In this document: positions 7,919-16,430 of the stretch, one piece after another
Layout of the letters: each line of letters begins with the position of its first letter
Position numbering within the stretch: position 1 is the stretch's first letter
Source of the DNA: Streptomyces capillispiralis
GTDB taxonomy: Bacteria > Actinomycetota > Actinomycetes > Streptomycetales > Streptomycetaceae
Direction: 5' to 3'
Assembly: GCF_007829875.1 (NCBI RefSeq)
Contig: NZ_VIWV01000001.1
Location: 6,232,501 to 6,296,500, forward strand
Length of the DNA stretch: 64,000 bases
Program-made: the position numbers and the translations under genes
The notes under the pieces: model-generated
Seen by the model: only the letters and a program-made list of their open reading frames with translations
What the model was told of the DNA's origin: nothing
The model's database searches: none

Positions 7919-8706
7919 GCCGGCCCGAGATCCGCGTCAGCGGCCTGCACAAGTCCTTCGGCGACAACCAGGTGCTGCGCGGCATCGACCTGGAGATCGG
8001 CCAGGGCGAGGTCGTCTGCGTCATCGGCCCCTCCGGCTCCGGCAAGTCGACCCTGCTGCGGTGCGTGAACCTCCTGGAGGAGCCCACCAAGGGCCAGGTC
8101 TTCGTCGGCGGTACGGAACTCACCGACCCGGACGTCGACATCGACGCCGTACGCCGCCGCATCGGCATGGTGTTCCAGCAGTTCAACCTGTTCCCGCACC
8201 TCACCGTCACCGAGAACCTGACCCTGCCGCAGCGCCGGGTGCTGCGCAGGGGCAAGGCGGAGGCCGCGAAGGTCGCCGCCGAGAACCTGGCCCGGGTGGG
8301 CCTCGCCGAGAAGGCGGACGCCTACCCGGCCTCCCTCTCCGGCGGCCAGCAGCAGCGCGTCGCCATCGCCCGCGCGCTGGCGATGGGCCCCGAGGTGATG
8401 CTGTTCGACGAGCCGACCTCGGCGCTCGACCCCGAACTGGTCGGCGACGTCCTCGCCGTCATGCGCATGCTCGCGCACGAGGGCATGACGATGATGGTCG
8501 TCACCCATGAGATGACCTTCGCCCGCGAGGTCGCCGACCGGGTCGTCTTCATGGACGGCGGCGTGATCGTCGAGGACGGCAGCCCGGAGCAGGTCATCGG
8601 CCGGCCCCGGCACGAACGCACCCGCCACTTCCTCTCCCGCCTCCTCGACCCGGCGATGGCCGAGGTCGAGGAGGAGACCTCGGACCAGGTGGGCAAGTCC
8701 GGGTAG
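7915..8706 (+). CDS. Amino-acid ABC transporter ATP-binding protein
   Basis: A 263-residue polar amino-acid transporter ATPase. Walker A is GPSGSGKST, the Q-loop is MVFQQFNLFPHLTV, the ABC signature is LSGGQQQRVAIARAL, Walker B is VMLFDEPTSALDP, and the switch His is in VVTHEMTFAREVADRV. The start ATG at 7915 lies inside the end of the permease gene (ATGA overlap), and this choice removes an unrelated N-terminal extension. It powers uptake of the ligand captured by the lipoprotein at 6229. Confidence 0.95.
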   Translation: MSRPEIRVSGLHKSFGDNQVLRGIDLEIGQGEVVCVIGPSGSGKSTLLRCVNLLEEPTKGQVFVGGTELTDPDVDIDAVRRRIGMVFQQFNLFPHLTVTENLTLPQRRVLRRGKAEAAKVAAENLARVGLAEKADAYPASLSGGQQQRVAIARALAMGPEVMLFDEPTSALDPELVGDVLAVMRMLAHEGMTMMVVTHEMTFAREVADRVVFMDGGVIVEDGSPEQVIGRPRHERTRHFLSRLLDPAMAEVEEETSDQVGKSG

Positions 8707-8727
8707 CGCCTGACTAGGGTGCCGGGT

Positions 8728-9819
8728 ATGAGCGAACGCGCGGTGCTGCACGTGAAGGGGCGGATCCTCGTCGGCCCGGACGAGGTCCGCGACGAACTCT
8801 GGGTGGTCGGCGGCCGGATCTCCTACGACCGTCCCGCCGGCGCCCGCGACCTGCGGACCGTGGAGGGCTGGGCGCTGCCCGGGCTGGTCGACGCCCACTG
8901 CCACGTGGGCCTCGACCGGCACGGCCCCGTCCCCGCCGAGACCGCCGAGAAGCAGGCGCTCACCGACCGCGACGCCGGGGCGCTGCTGCTGCGCGACGCG
9001 GGTTCGCCCTCCGACACCCGCTGGATCGACGACCGCGACGACCTCCCGAAGATCATCCGGGCCGGGCGGCACATCGCCCGCACCCGCCGCTACATCCGCA
9101 ACTACGCCTGGGAGATCGAGCCCGACGACCTGGTCGCGTACGTCGCCCAGGAGGCCCGGCGCGGCGACGGCTGGGTCAAGCTCGTCGGCGACTGGATCGA
9201 CCGCGATTTGGGCGACCTGTCGGCCTGCTGGCCGCGCGGCGCGGTCGAGGCGGCTATCGCCGAGGCGCACCGGCTGGGCGCCCGCGTCACCGCCCACTGC
9301 TTCGCCGAGGACTCGCTGCGGGACCTGGTCGAAGCCGGCATCGACTGCGTCGAGCACGCCACGGGCCTGACCGACGACACCATCCCGCTGTTCGCCGAGC
9401 GGGGCGTCGCCATCGTCCCCACCCTCGTCAACATCGCCACGTTCCCCTCGCTCGCCGCGGGCGGCGAGGCCCGGTTCCCGCACTGGTCGGCCCATATGCG
9501 CCGGCTCCACGAACGCCGCTACGACACCGTGCGCTCCGCCTGGGACGCCGGCATCCCCGTGTTCGTCGGCACGGACGCGGGCGGCGGCCTGGCGCACGGC
9601 CTGGCGGCGGACGAGGTCGGGGAACTGACCAAGGCCGGCATCCCGCCCGTCGACGCCCTGTCCGCCGGAACCTGGGCCGCACGCGCGTGGCTCGGCCGCC
9701 CCGGCCTGGAGGAGGGCGCCCCGGCGGACCTCGTCGTCTACGCCTCCGACCCGAGGACCGACGTCCGCGTCCTGACGGACCCACGCCGGGTGATCCTCAA
9801 CGGCCGGGTGGTGGGCTGA
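8728..9819 (+). CDS. Metal-dependent amidohydrolase (imidazolonepropionase-like)
   Basis: A 363-residue amidohydrolase-superfamily enzyme. The first metal ligands are in VDAHCHVGLD (HxH), later ligands in VTAHCFAED and CVEHATGL, and the catalytic Asp in VGTDAGGGLAHG. The family covers imidazolonepropionase, prolidase-like and aryldialkyl-hydrolysing enzymes; substrate unknown. ATG 8728 is preferred because AGGG lies 10 nt upstream; a GTG at 8719 would add three residues without a ribosome binding site. It begins 21 nt after the ABC ATPase stop, so it is probably co-transcribed and may act on the imported compound or a peptide-like derivative. Confidence 0.85.
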   Translation: MSERAVLHVKGRILVGPDEVRDELWVVGGRISYDRPAGARDLRTVEGWALPGLVDAHCHVGLDRHGPVPAETAEKQALTDRDAGALLLRDAGSPSDTRWIDDRDDLPKIIRAGRHIARTRRYIRNYAWEIEPDDLVAYVAQEARRGDGWVKLVGDWIDRDLGDLSACWPRGAVEAAIAEAHRLGARVTAHCFAEDSLRDLVEAGIDCVEHATGLTDDTIPLFAERGVAIVPTLVNIATFPSLAAGGEARFPHWSAHMRRLHERRYDTVRSAWDAGIPVFVGTDAGGGLAHGLAADEVGELTKAGIPPVDALSAGTWAARAWLGRPGLEEGAPADLVVYASDPRTDVRVLTDPRRVILNGRVVG

Positions 9820-10029
9820 TCACGGGGCTGTGGGCCTGTGTGCCGTGGTCCGTCGGCCCGCCGTCTCTCGGCGCGTCGTCCTCGGCCTGGCGAGCCGTCG
9901 GTCCGCCGATCGGGCCCACGGCTCGCGCTCCCGCTCCCGGCACCGGGATCGGGTACCGGACGGCCGTCGGGGCGGTGCGGTGCGGTGTGCGGGCTGTTTT
10001 CCAGGAGGCCGAGCGGCGGTCCACTCGGT
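9820..10029. other. Intergenic spacer between convergent genes
   Basis: About 210 bp of non-coding sequence after the amidohydrolase. It contains an imperfect long-loop inverted repeat (GAGCCGT ... ACGGCTC) but no coding signal, promoter or RNA gene that I can recognise. Confidence 0.5.
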
Positions 10030-10059
10030 GCTCGGCGGGCCCCGGCCGCCTCGCCGAGC
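10030..10059 (-). terminator. Hairpin terminator at the end of the cobalamin operon
   Basis: GCTCGGCG (10030-10037) pairs perfectly with CGCCGAGC (10052-10059), 7 nt beyond the cobC stop on the leftward strand. It is the most likely end of the cob transcript and could also serve the convergent amidohydrolase unit. Confidence 0.6.
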
Positions 10060-10066
10060 GCGGTGC

Positions 10067-11134
10067 TCAGCGCCGTCCCAGTGCGACGGCCAGCGCCGTG
10101 AGGAAGCGATCCGTCGTCTCCCGGTCGCGGACGGCCAGGCGCAGCCAGGTGTCGTCCAGACCAGGGAACGAGTCGCCGCGGCGCACCGCGTAGCCGAGGG
10201 AGCGCAGCCGGGCGCGTACCGTCGCCGCGTGCGGCAGGCGCAGCAGGACGAAGGGGCCCTCGGCGGGGCCCGCCGCGCGGACGCCGCGGTCGGCGAAGCG
10301 GGCCAGTCCCGCCAGCAGATAAGCCCGGTCCGCCGCGACGCGGTGCGCCGCGTGCGCGGCCTCCGCCAGCGCCCGGGTACCCACGCAGACCTCGGCCGCC
10401 GCCAGCGCCGGTGTGGACACCGGCCACAGCGGCTGGGCACGCTCCAGCTCCGCGACGGTCTCCGGGGCGGCGAGGACGTAACCGATGCGCAGCCCCGCCA
10501 GGCCCCAGGTCTTGGTGAGGCTGCGCAGGACCACCAGGCCGGGCACGTCCGTCCGCCCGGCCAGCGCCTCGCGCTCGCCGGGCACCGCGTCCATGAACGC
10601 CTCGTCCACCACCAGCGTCCGCCCGGGCCGGGCGAGCCGGGCGATGTCCGCGGCCGGGTGCAGCACCGACGTCGGGTTCGTCGGGTTGCCGATCACCACC
10701 AGGTCCGCGTCCTCGGGCACCGCCGCCGGATCCAGCCGGAAGCCCTCCGCCTCCCGCAGCAGCACCCGGCCCACCGTGTGCCCGGCGTCCCGCAGCGCCG
10801 CCTCCGGCTCCGTGAACTGCGGATGCACCACCACCGGCCGGCCCACCTTCAGCGCCCGCGCCAGCAGCACGAACGCCTCCGCCGCACCGGCCGTCAGCAG
10901 CACCCGCTCCACCGGCAGCCCGTGCCGGGCCGCCACCGCCGCCCGTGCCGCCCGCCCGTCGGGATAGGCGGCGAGGCCCGACAGGGACGCGGCGATGTGC
11001 CGCCGCAGCCACGGCGGCGGCGTGTCCGCCCGGACGTTCACCGCCAGGTCGACCAGCGCCGAGCCGTCGTCGCGGACCTCGGCGTCGCCGTGGTGACGCA
11101 GGTCGTGCCCGCCGCCCCCCGGCTCAGTGCGCAT
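10067..11134 (-). CDS. cobC: Rv2231c-type CobC: threonine-phosphate decarboxylase-like PLP enzyme
   Basis: A 355-residue class I/II aminotransferase-fold enzyme. In cobalamin synthesis this family provides (R)-1-amino-2-propanol phosphate by decarboxylating threonine phosphate, or a related amino-alcohol precursor. The PLP Lys is in RSLTKTWGLAGLRIGY, the cofactor Asp in VVDEAFMDAV, and Asn in IGNPTNPTSV. It is the last gene of the operon and overlaps the cbiX end by 11 nt. The N-terminus has the AVNVRADTPPPWL motif of CobC/CobD-like proteins. Histidinol-phosphate aminotransferase is a structural neighbour, but the operon context supports cobC. Confidence 0.88.
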   Translation of the reverse strand: MRTEPGGGGHDLRHHGDAEVRDDGSALVDLAVNVRADTPPPWLRRHIAASLSGLAAYPDGRAARAAVAARHGLPVERVLLTAGAAEAFVLLARALKVGRPVVVHPQFTEPEAALRDAGHTVGRVLLREAEGFRLDPAAVPEDADLVVIGNPTNPTSVLHPAADIARLARPGRTLVVDEAFMDAVPGEREALAGRTDVPGLVVLRSLTKTWGLAGLRIGYVLAAPETVAELERAQPLWPVSTPALAAAEVCVGTRALAEAAHAAHRVAADRAYLLAGLARFADRGVRAAGPAEGPFVLLRLPHAATVRARLRSLGYAVRRGDSFPGLDDTWLRLAVRDRETTDRFLTALAVALGRR

Positions 11135-12038
11135 GGGAGTGGCTGTGACCGTGCCCGTGATGGTGCCCGTGGTGGTGGCCGTCGTCGTCGGGGTGGAAGT
11201 GCGGCTGCTGCGGCAGGCCCACCTTGTCCTCGAAGCCCGGCAGCGCGATCCGGTACACGCACGAGTCGCAGTTCATCCGCAGGTCGCCCTTGACGGCCTC
11301 CTCGTACCGCTCCCACACCAGGTCGAGCAGTTCCGGCTCGGGACCGATGACGTCCGCCGACCGCACCCCGGTCTCCGGGTGCGCCGCCGCCCACTCCTCG
11401 GTCTGCTGCCGCACCCGGTCCGGCAGGATCCCGGTGAACAGGAAGTACGGCAGGACCACCACCCGCCGGGCGCCCAGCCGGGCGCACCGGTCGAGCCCGC
11501 TCGGCACGTCCGGCGCCGCCAGCGACACGAACGCCGTCTCCACCGCCGCGTAGCCGCGCCCCTCCCACAGCAGCCGCGCCGCCTTGAACACCTCGGCGTT
11601 GGCGTCCGGGTCCGTCGAGCCGCGCCCCACCAGCAGCACGGTCACCTCGGACGGGTCCCAGGACGGGTCCACCGCCTCGGCCAGCCGCCGCTCCAGCACC
11701 CGCAGCAGGGCGGGGTGCGGGCCCAGCGGACGGCCGTACGTGTACGTGATCCCCGGGTGGCGCTCCTTCTCGCGGGCCAGCGCCGCCGGGATGTCGCCCT
11801 TGGCGTGCCCGGCGGACACCAGCATCAGCGGCACGGCCGCGAACCGGCGCGCCCCCCGCTCCACCAGCTCGGTGACGGCCTCGCCCAGCGGCGGCGGCGA
11901 CAGCTCGATGAAGCCGCCGGCGACGGGCAGTTCGGGGTGACGGCGGCCCAGCTCCCGCACGAAGTCGCGGAACGCCTCCGCGCCGGCGTCGTCCCGGGTG
12001 CCGTGGCCGGCGATGAGCAGGGCGGGCGGGGTGGTCAC
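11124..12038 (-). CDS. cbiX: Sirohydrochlorin chelatase CbiX with Fe-S motif and His-rich tail
   Basis: A 304-residue two-domain class II chelatase that would insert Co2+ (possibly Ni2+ or Fe2+ in relatives) into sirohydrochlorin. The active-site motif LIAGHGTRDDAG is near the N-terminus, with GHAKGDIP and the duplicated domain VGRGSTDPDAN. The C-terminus carries MNCDSC (Cys257 and Cys260), the MxCxxC motif that binds an iron-sulfur cluster in Bacillus megaterium CbiX, then a tail with 13 His in the last 25 residues. The GTG start at 12038 overlaps the cobH stop by 4 nt and has a GAGGAGA ribosome binding site. Confidence 0.93.
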   Translation of the reverse strand: MTTPPALLIAGHGTRDDAGAEAFRDFVRELGRRHPELPVAGGFIELSPPPLGEAVTELVERGARRFAAVPLMLVSAGHAKGDIPAALAREKERHPGITYTYGRPLGPHPALLRVLERRLAEAVDPSWDPSEVTVLLVGRGSTDPDANAEVFKAARLLWEGRGYAAVETAFVSLAAPDVPSGLDRCARLGARRVVVLPYFLFTGILPDRVRQQTEEWAAAHPETGVRSADVIGPEPELLDLVWERYEEAVKGDLRMNCDSCVYRIALPGFEDKVGLPQQPHFHPDDDGHHHGHHHGHGHSHSHAH

Positions 12039-12622
12039 AGGTTCTCCTCGGAGGAAATCGGGTGGTACAGCAGGGCGTTGAGCGCGGCGGCGGCCACCGC
12101 CGACCCGCCCTTCTCGGACACGTTGCTCACGGCCGGCAGCCCGCTCTCGCGCAGCGCGGCCTTGGACTCGGCCGCCCCGACGAAACCGACGGGCAGACCG
12201 ATGACGAGGGCGGGGGAGGCGTCGAGGGTCAGCAGCTCCTCCAGGGCGGTCGGCGCACAGCCGATCACCCACAGGGCACCGGGCCCGACCTCCTCGTAGG
12301 CCAGCCGCATCGCGTGCGCCGAACGCGTCAGGTCCGGCCCCGCCTTCGCGTCCCTCAGCCGGCACACGGTCTCCCGGCGGGTGATGCCCGCCGCGACCAT
12401 CTCCACGTCCACCACGACCGGCGCCCCGGCGTGCAGCGCGGCGTGCGCCGTCACCAGCTCGCCCTCGTCCATGACGAGTTCACCGGCGTAGCCGAGGTCG
12501 GCGGAGGAGTGGATGACGCGTTCGACGACCGCCCGGGTCAGCGGCGGGAAGTGCGAGGTGTCCAGGCGGGCGCGCAGCCGCCGGAAGGACTCCTGCTCGA
12601 TGGGGTGCACCACGCGGTTCAC
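12035..12622 (-). CDS. cobH: Precorrin-8X methylmutase CobH/CbiC
   Basis: A 195-residue protein that migrates the C-11 methyl group to C-12, converting precorrin-8X to hydrogenobyrinate (or the cobalt form to cobyrinate). The catalytic His is His38 in RVIHSSADLGY; the family block GLPVGFVGAAESK is intact. It starts with GTG at 12622 and overlaps the cbiG-cobJ stop by 4 nt and the cbiX start by 4 nt, indicating translational coupling in the operon. Confidence 0.95.
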   Translation of the reverse strand: MNRVVHPIEQESFRRLRARLDTSHFPPLTRAVVERVIHSSADLGYAGELVMDEGELVTAHAALHAGAPVVVDVEMVAAGITRRETVCRLRDAKAGPDLTRSAHAMRLAYEEVGPGALWVIGCAPTALEELLTLDASPALVIGLPVGFVGAAESKAALRESGLPAVSNVSEKGGSAVAAAALNALLYHPISSEENL

Positions 12623-14310
12623 CGGGGCTCCTCCTGCCAGCGGTAGCCACGCGGGGTGACCATGCGCCCCGCGATCTCACGGGTCGCCGTGTTGCCCACG
12701 GTCACGACCGTCATCATGTCGACCGTCGCCGGATCCAGCGCGGCCAGGGTGGTCAGCCGGCTCGACTCGTCGGCGCGGGACGCGTTGCGCACGACGCCGA
12801 CCGGCGTCCCGGGCTCCCGGTGCCCGGCGAGGATCGCCAGCGCCTTCGGCAGCTGCCAGTCCCGGCCCCGGCTGCGCGGGTTGTAGAACGTCACCACGAT
12901 GTCCGCCTCGGCCGCCGCCCGCACCCGGCGCTCGATGACCTCCCACGGGGTGTGCAGGTCGGACAGGCTGATCGAGACGTGGTCGTGGCCCAGCGGCGCG
13001 CCCAGGATCGCCCCGGCCGCCAGCGCCGCGGTCACACCGGGCACACCGACCACGTCGATGTCGTCGGACGCCTCCGCCAGCGCCGGCGACGCCATGGCGT
13101 ACACGCCCGCGTCGCCGCTGCCGATCAGCGCCACCGCCCGGCCCTCGCGGGCCTCGGCGACGGCCGTGCGGGCCCGCTCCTCCTCCGCGCCGAGGCCCGA
13201 CTCCAGCACGCGCGTGCCGGGCCGCAGCAGGTCGCGGATCTGGTCGACGTACTGGTCGAGGCCCACCAGCACCGAGGCGCGGCGCAGTTCGGCCTCGGCA
13301 CGCGGGGTGAGCAGATCGCGGGCGCCGGGCCCCAGCCCGACCACCGCCAGCCGCCCCCGCCCCGGCCGTCGCACGACGGCGCAGGTCGCCATCGCGGGCC
13401 GCCCGTCGGCGCGCCGCGACTTCCGCTTGGGCACCAGCAGTTCACCGCCGCCCAGCAGCGCGGCGGCCTCCGCGACCGACGGGGTGCCGACGGCGTCGAG
13501 CGGCGCGTCGGAGGGGTTCGGCACCTCCACCCGCGCCAGCTCCGCGGCACCGTGCGTCACCAGCGGCACGCCGAGCCGCCGGGCCGCCTCCACGATGCCC
13601 GGCTCCCCGGCCTTGGCGTCCACGGTGGCCAGTTCGGCGAGCGACGCCGCCGACAGCCCGGCCTCCCGCAGCGCGTCCTCGACGAGCGCCAGCACCTCCT
13701 CCTCGGGGGCGCCCTTCGACGCGCCGACGCCGACGACGAGGGTCGGCGGGCGCAGCAGCACCTCCCGTTCGGCCGGCCCGGCGAGCCGGTCCGTCACCCG
13801 GATCGTGTACCGGCCCTCGTCCGCCACCGGCAGCGGCGGCAGCGGCCACGCCACCTCGGCGCGCAGCGCCACCGCCTCGCCGTCCAGCAGGGCCCGGGAC
13901 ACGGCGGCGACGTCGCCCTCCACCGGCAGGCCCAGCGTGTCCAGACCGGGCAGCCCCACGGCGTCGGTCGCCGTGGTGATCACCGGTTCGGCGCCCAGCA
14001 CCCCGGCCACCGCGCGGGCGAGGTCGTTCGCCCCGCCGCCGTGCCCGCCGAGCAGCGACACCGCGAACCGTCCGCCCTCGTCGACGCAGACCACGCCCGG
14101 GTCGCTGGTCTTGCCGGCCAGCAGCGGCGCCACCAGCCGCACCACGGCACCCGTGGCGAGGAAGCACACGAGCCGCTCGCACTCGGCGAACGCCGACCGC
14201 ACCGCGTCCGGCACGGGGCCTTCGTACACGCGCGTCCGGTCCGGCCACGCGGCGGCCAGCCGGTCCCGCGCGGCGGCTCCCGCCGCCGTTGCGGAGATGA
14301 GGCCGATCAC
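12619..14310 (-). CDS. cobJ: CbiG-CobJ fusion: cobalt-precorrin-5A hydrolase / precorrin-3B C17-methyltransferase
   Basis: A 563-residue bifunctional protein. Residues 1 to about 315 are CbiG (opens MIGLISATAAGAAARDRL; central GGHGGGANDLAR and C-terminal VGVGASKGAPEEEV motifs), which opens the delta-lactone and releases acetaldehyde in the cobalt-first pathway. Residues from about 318 are a SAM-dependent tetrapyrrole methylase of the CobJ/CbiH type (VVGLGPGARDLLTP, GSGDAGVYAMA, VVTFYNPRSRGRDWQ) that contracts the ring. The GTG start at 14310 has AAGGAG upstream and overlaps the cobL stop by 4 nt. The fusion is common in actinobacteria. Confidence 0.93.
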   Translation of the reverse strand: MIGLISATAAGAAARDRLAAAWPDRTRVYEGPVPDAVRSAFAECERLVCFLATGAVVRLVAPLLAGKTSDPGVVCVDEGGRFAVSLLGGHGGGANDLARAVAGVLGAEPVITTATDAVGLPGLDTLGLPVEGDVAAVSRALLDGEAVALRAEVAWPLPPLPVADEGRYTIRVTDRLAGPAEREVLLRPPTLVVGVGASKGAPEEEVLALVEDALREAGLSAASLAELATVDAKAGEPGIVEAARRLGVPLVTHGAAELARVEVPNPSDAPLDAVGTPSVAEAAALLGGGELLVPKRKSRRADGRPAMATCAVVRRPGRGRLAVVGLGPGARDLLTPRAEAELRRASVLVGLDQYVDQIRDLLRPGTRVLESGLGAEEERARTAVAEAREGRAVALIGSGDAGVYAMASPALAEASDDIDVVGVPGVTAALAAGAILGAPLGHDHVSISLSDLHTPWEVIERRVRAAAEADIVVTFYNPRSRGRDWQLPKALAILAGHREPGTPVGVVRNASRADESSRLTTLAALDPATVDMMTVVTVGNTATREIAGRMVTPRGYRWQEEPR

Positions 14311-15542
14311 TGGACAACTCCTTCGGTGTGCGCCGGAGGCCTGACGCCCCACAGCAGGAAAACGGGATTGGCCGCCGCCAGCCGGGTCACGTCCCCGGGC
14401 AGCGGCGCCAGACGCGACGACTGCAACAGCACCCCGTCGCAGGTGAACCCGGCGCCGGTCAGCGCCTCGCGCGCGGCCGGCACCCGGTCCAGGGCGGCCA
14501 CGGCGACCACCACCGTCCGCCGGGCCCGCCGCGCGCACGCCGTGACGACGGCGGGCAGCTCCCGCCCGCCGCCGCCGACGAACACGGCGTCGGGGTCGCC
14601 GTCCAGGCCGGACAGCACGGCCGGCGCCGCCCCGTGCACCACGTGCACGTCGACGCCGTGCGCCGCGGCGTTCGCCCGGACGCGCTCCACACCGTCCGGG
14701 GTCTTCTCCACGGCGGTGACGGCGGCGCCGAGCCGCGCGCACTCCACGGCCACGGACCCCGAGCCCGCGCCGACGTCCCACACCAGCTCGCCCGGACGCG
14801 GCCCGAGGCGCGCCAGCGCCAGCGCCCGCACCTCGAACTTGGTGATCATCGAGTCGCGGTGGGCGAACGCGGCCTCGTCCAGCGCCCACCCGGCGGGCGC
14901 GGACGGCGGGCCCGCGACCGTGCGCACCGCCCCGAGCGCCCGCTCCTCGTCCAGACAGAGCACCACGCTCACCGCCGTCCCCCAGTCCCGGGCGGCGGCC
15001 TCGGCGGGCGTCACCCGCTCCACCCGCTCCGCCGCGGAACCGAGCGCGGAGGCGACGACCAGCACCCGCGCGTGCGCCCGCAGCGCCGCCCCGAGCTCCG
15101 CCGGACCGGCCCCGGGCCCCGTCAGCACGGCGACCTTCGGATACGCCCGGCACAGGTTCACCGCCGTACGCGCGTCCCGCCCGTGCGCGCTCACCACCAC
15201 CGCGTCGTCCCAGGGCAGCCCCACCCGCGCGAACGCGGCGGCCACCGACGGCACCCCGGGCCGCACGTCCAGCCGCTCCGGCCCGAACCGCTCGGCCAGC
15301 GCCCGGACGATGCCGAAGAACCCCGGGTCCCCGGAGGCCAGCACCACCACCCGCCGCTCCTCGGCGACGTACTTCGCCACGGTGTCGAGCGCGGGCGCCA
15401 GGGGCCCCAGCACCACCCGCTCGGCCCCCTCCGGCAGGGCCACCGCGTCCAGATGCCGCCGTCCGCCGACCACCAGCTCGGCCCCGGCCGCAGCCGAGGC
15501 GTCGACCGGCGCCCCCGCCCCCATACCGACGACCGTGATCAC
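14307..15542 (-). CDS. cobL: Precorrin-6Y C5,15-methyltransferase (decarboxylating) CobL
   Basis: A 411-residue fusion of CbiE (N-terminal, about 1-195; ITVVGMGAGAPVD, SGDPGFFGI) and CbiT (C-terminal, about 205-411; SAM-binding VWDVGAGSGSVAVE). It methylates C-5 and C-15 and removes the C-12 acetate carboxyl. The central KFEVRALALARLG links the domains as in other CobL proteins. The GTG start at 15542 overlaps the cobM stop by 4 nt; homologues start at this MITVVGMG position, so the upstream open frame is ignored. Confidence 0.95.
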   Translation of the reverse strand: MITVVGMGAGAPVDASAAAGAELVVGGRRHLDAVALPEGAERVVLGPLAPALDTVAKYVAEERRVVVLASGDPGFFGIVRALAERFGPERLDVRPGVPSVAAAFARVGLPWDDAVVVSAHGRDARTAVNLCRAYPKVAVLTGPGAGPAELGAALRAHARVLVVASALGSAAERVERVTPAEAAARDWGTAVSVVLCLDEERALGAVRTVAGPPSAPAGWALDEAAFAHRDSMITKFEVRALALARLGPRPGELVWDVGAGSGSVAVECARLGAAVTAVEKTPDGVERVRANAAAHGVDVHVVHGAAPAVLSGLDGDPDAVFVGGGGRELPAVVTACARRARRTVVVAVAALDRVPAAREALTGAGFTCDGVLLQSSRLAPLPGDVTRLAAANPVFLLWGVRPPAHTEGVVQ

Positions 15543-16357
15543 GTGCTCGCACCCCGCGAACGCAACGCCCTGCGCGCCTCGGGGTCCGCCTTGCGGAAGC
15601 CGTGGAAGTGACCGGGGTGGTACAGGTGCGAGCGGGTGCCGTGCGCGTCGAGGGCCGGACCGACCAGGAACAGCGTGTGCTTCCACAGCTTGTGCTCCTT
15701 GACCGTCTCCTCCAGCGTGCCGATCGTGCACCTCACGACCAGCTCCTCCGGCCAGGTCGCCTGGTACGCGACGACGACCGGGGTGGCCGTGGGGTAGCCG
15801 CCCTCCAGCAGCTCCCGCACCAGCTGCCCGCTGCGGGCGGCCGACAGGAAGATCGCCATGGTGGTGCCGTGCCGCGCGAACTCGCGGACCTCCTCACCGG
15901 GCGGCATCGGCGTCTTGCCGCCGCCCAGCCGGGTCAGCACGACGGACTGCGCCACCTCCGGAATGGTCAGCTCGCGCTGCGCGAGCGCCGCGACGGCCGA
16001 GAACGACGACACCCCGGGCACGATCTCGGTCGCGATGCCGAGTTCCGCGCACCGGTCGACCTGCTCCTGCGTGCCGCCCCACAGCGCCGGGTCGCCGGAG
16101 TGGATCCGCGCGACCTTCAGCCTCTCCGCACGGGCCCGCGCGTAGACGGCCACGACGTCCTCCAGCGACATCGTCGCCGAGTCGAGGATCTCCGCGCCCT
16201 CCCGCGCGTGGTCGAGGACCTCCGCCTGGACCAGGCTGGCGGCCCAGATCACGACATCGGCCTCGGCGATGGCACGCGCGGCACGGAACGTCAGCAGATC
16301 GGCGGCGCCGGGGCCGGCACCGACGAAGGTCACCTTGCCGGTGGGGGCATCGGCCAT
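15539..16357 (-). CDS. cobM: Precorrin-4 C11-methyltransferase CobM
   Basis: A 272-residue SAM-dependent tetrapyrrole methylase adding a methyl at C-11. Motifs: VTFVGAGPGAADLLT, RIHSGDPALWG, EIVPGVSSFSA and RLGGGKTPMPPGE, the last characteristic of CobM/CbiF. The ATG at 16357 has a GAGAGGA ribosome binding site. A 73-nt gap to cobI is the only sizeable break in an otherwise overlapping operon; a weak internal promoter is possible but I see none. Confidence 0.95.
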   Translation of the reverse strand: MADAPTGKVTFVGAGPGAADLLTFRAARAIAEADVVIWAASLVQAEVLDHAREGAEILDSATMSLEDVVAVYARARAERLKVARIHSGDPALWGGTQEQVDRCAELGIATEIVPGVSSFSAVAALAQRELTIPEVAQSVVLTRLGGGKTPMPPGEEVREFARHGTTMAIFLSAARSGQLVRELLEGGYPTATPVVVAYQATWPEELVVRCTIGTLEETVKEHKLWKHTLFLVGPALDAHGTRSHLYHPGHFHGFRKADPEARRALRSRGAST

Positions 16358-16430
16358 GGGAACGGGTCCTCTCGGAAGGGAAATCGGGTGGGGAAGGAAA
16401 AAGGGGGGACGGGACGTCGAAGGCGGCGGC

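Noticed and set aside
9820..10066. Possible small RNA between the amidohydrolase and cobC.
   Set aside because: Only hairpins consistent with termination are visible and there is no recognisable promoter.
12820..15702. A 960-codon plus-strand frame across the cob methyltransferases.
   Set aside because: Same antisense artefact; composition is not protein-like and the minus strand has cobJ and cobL with full motifs.
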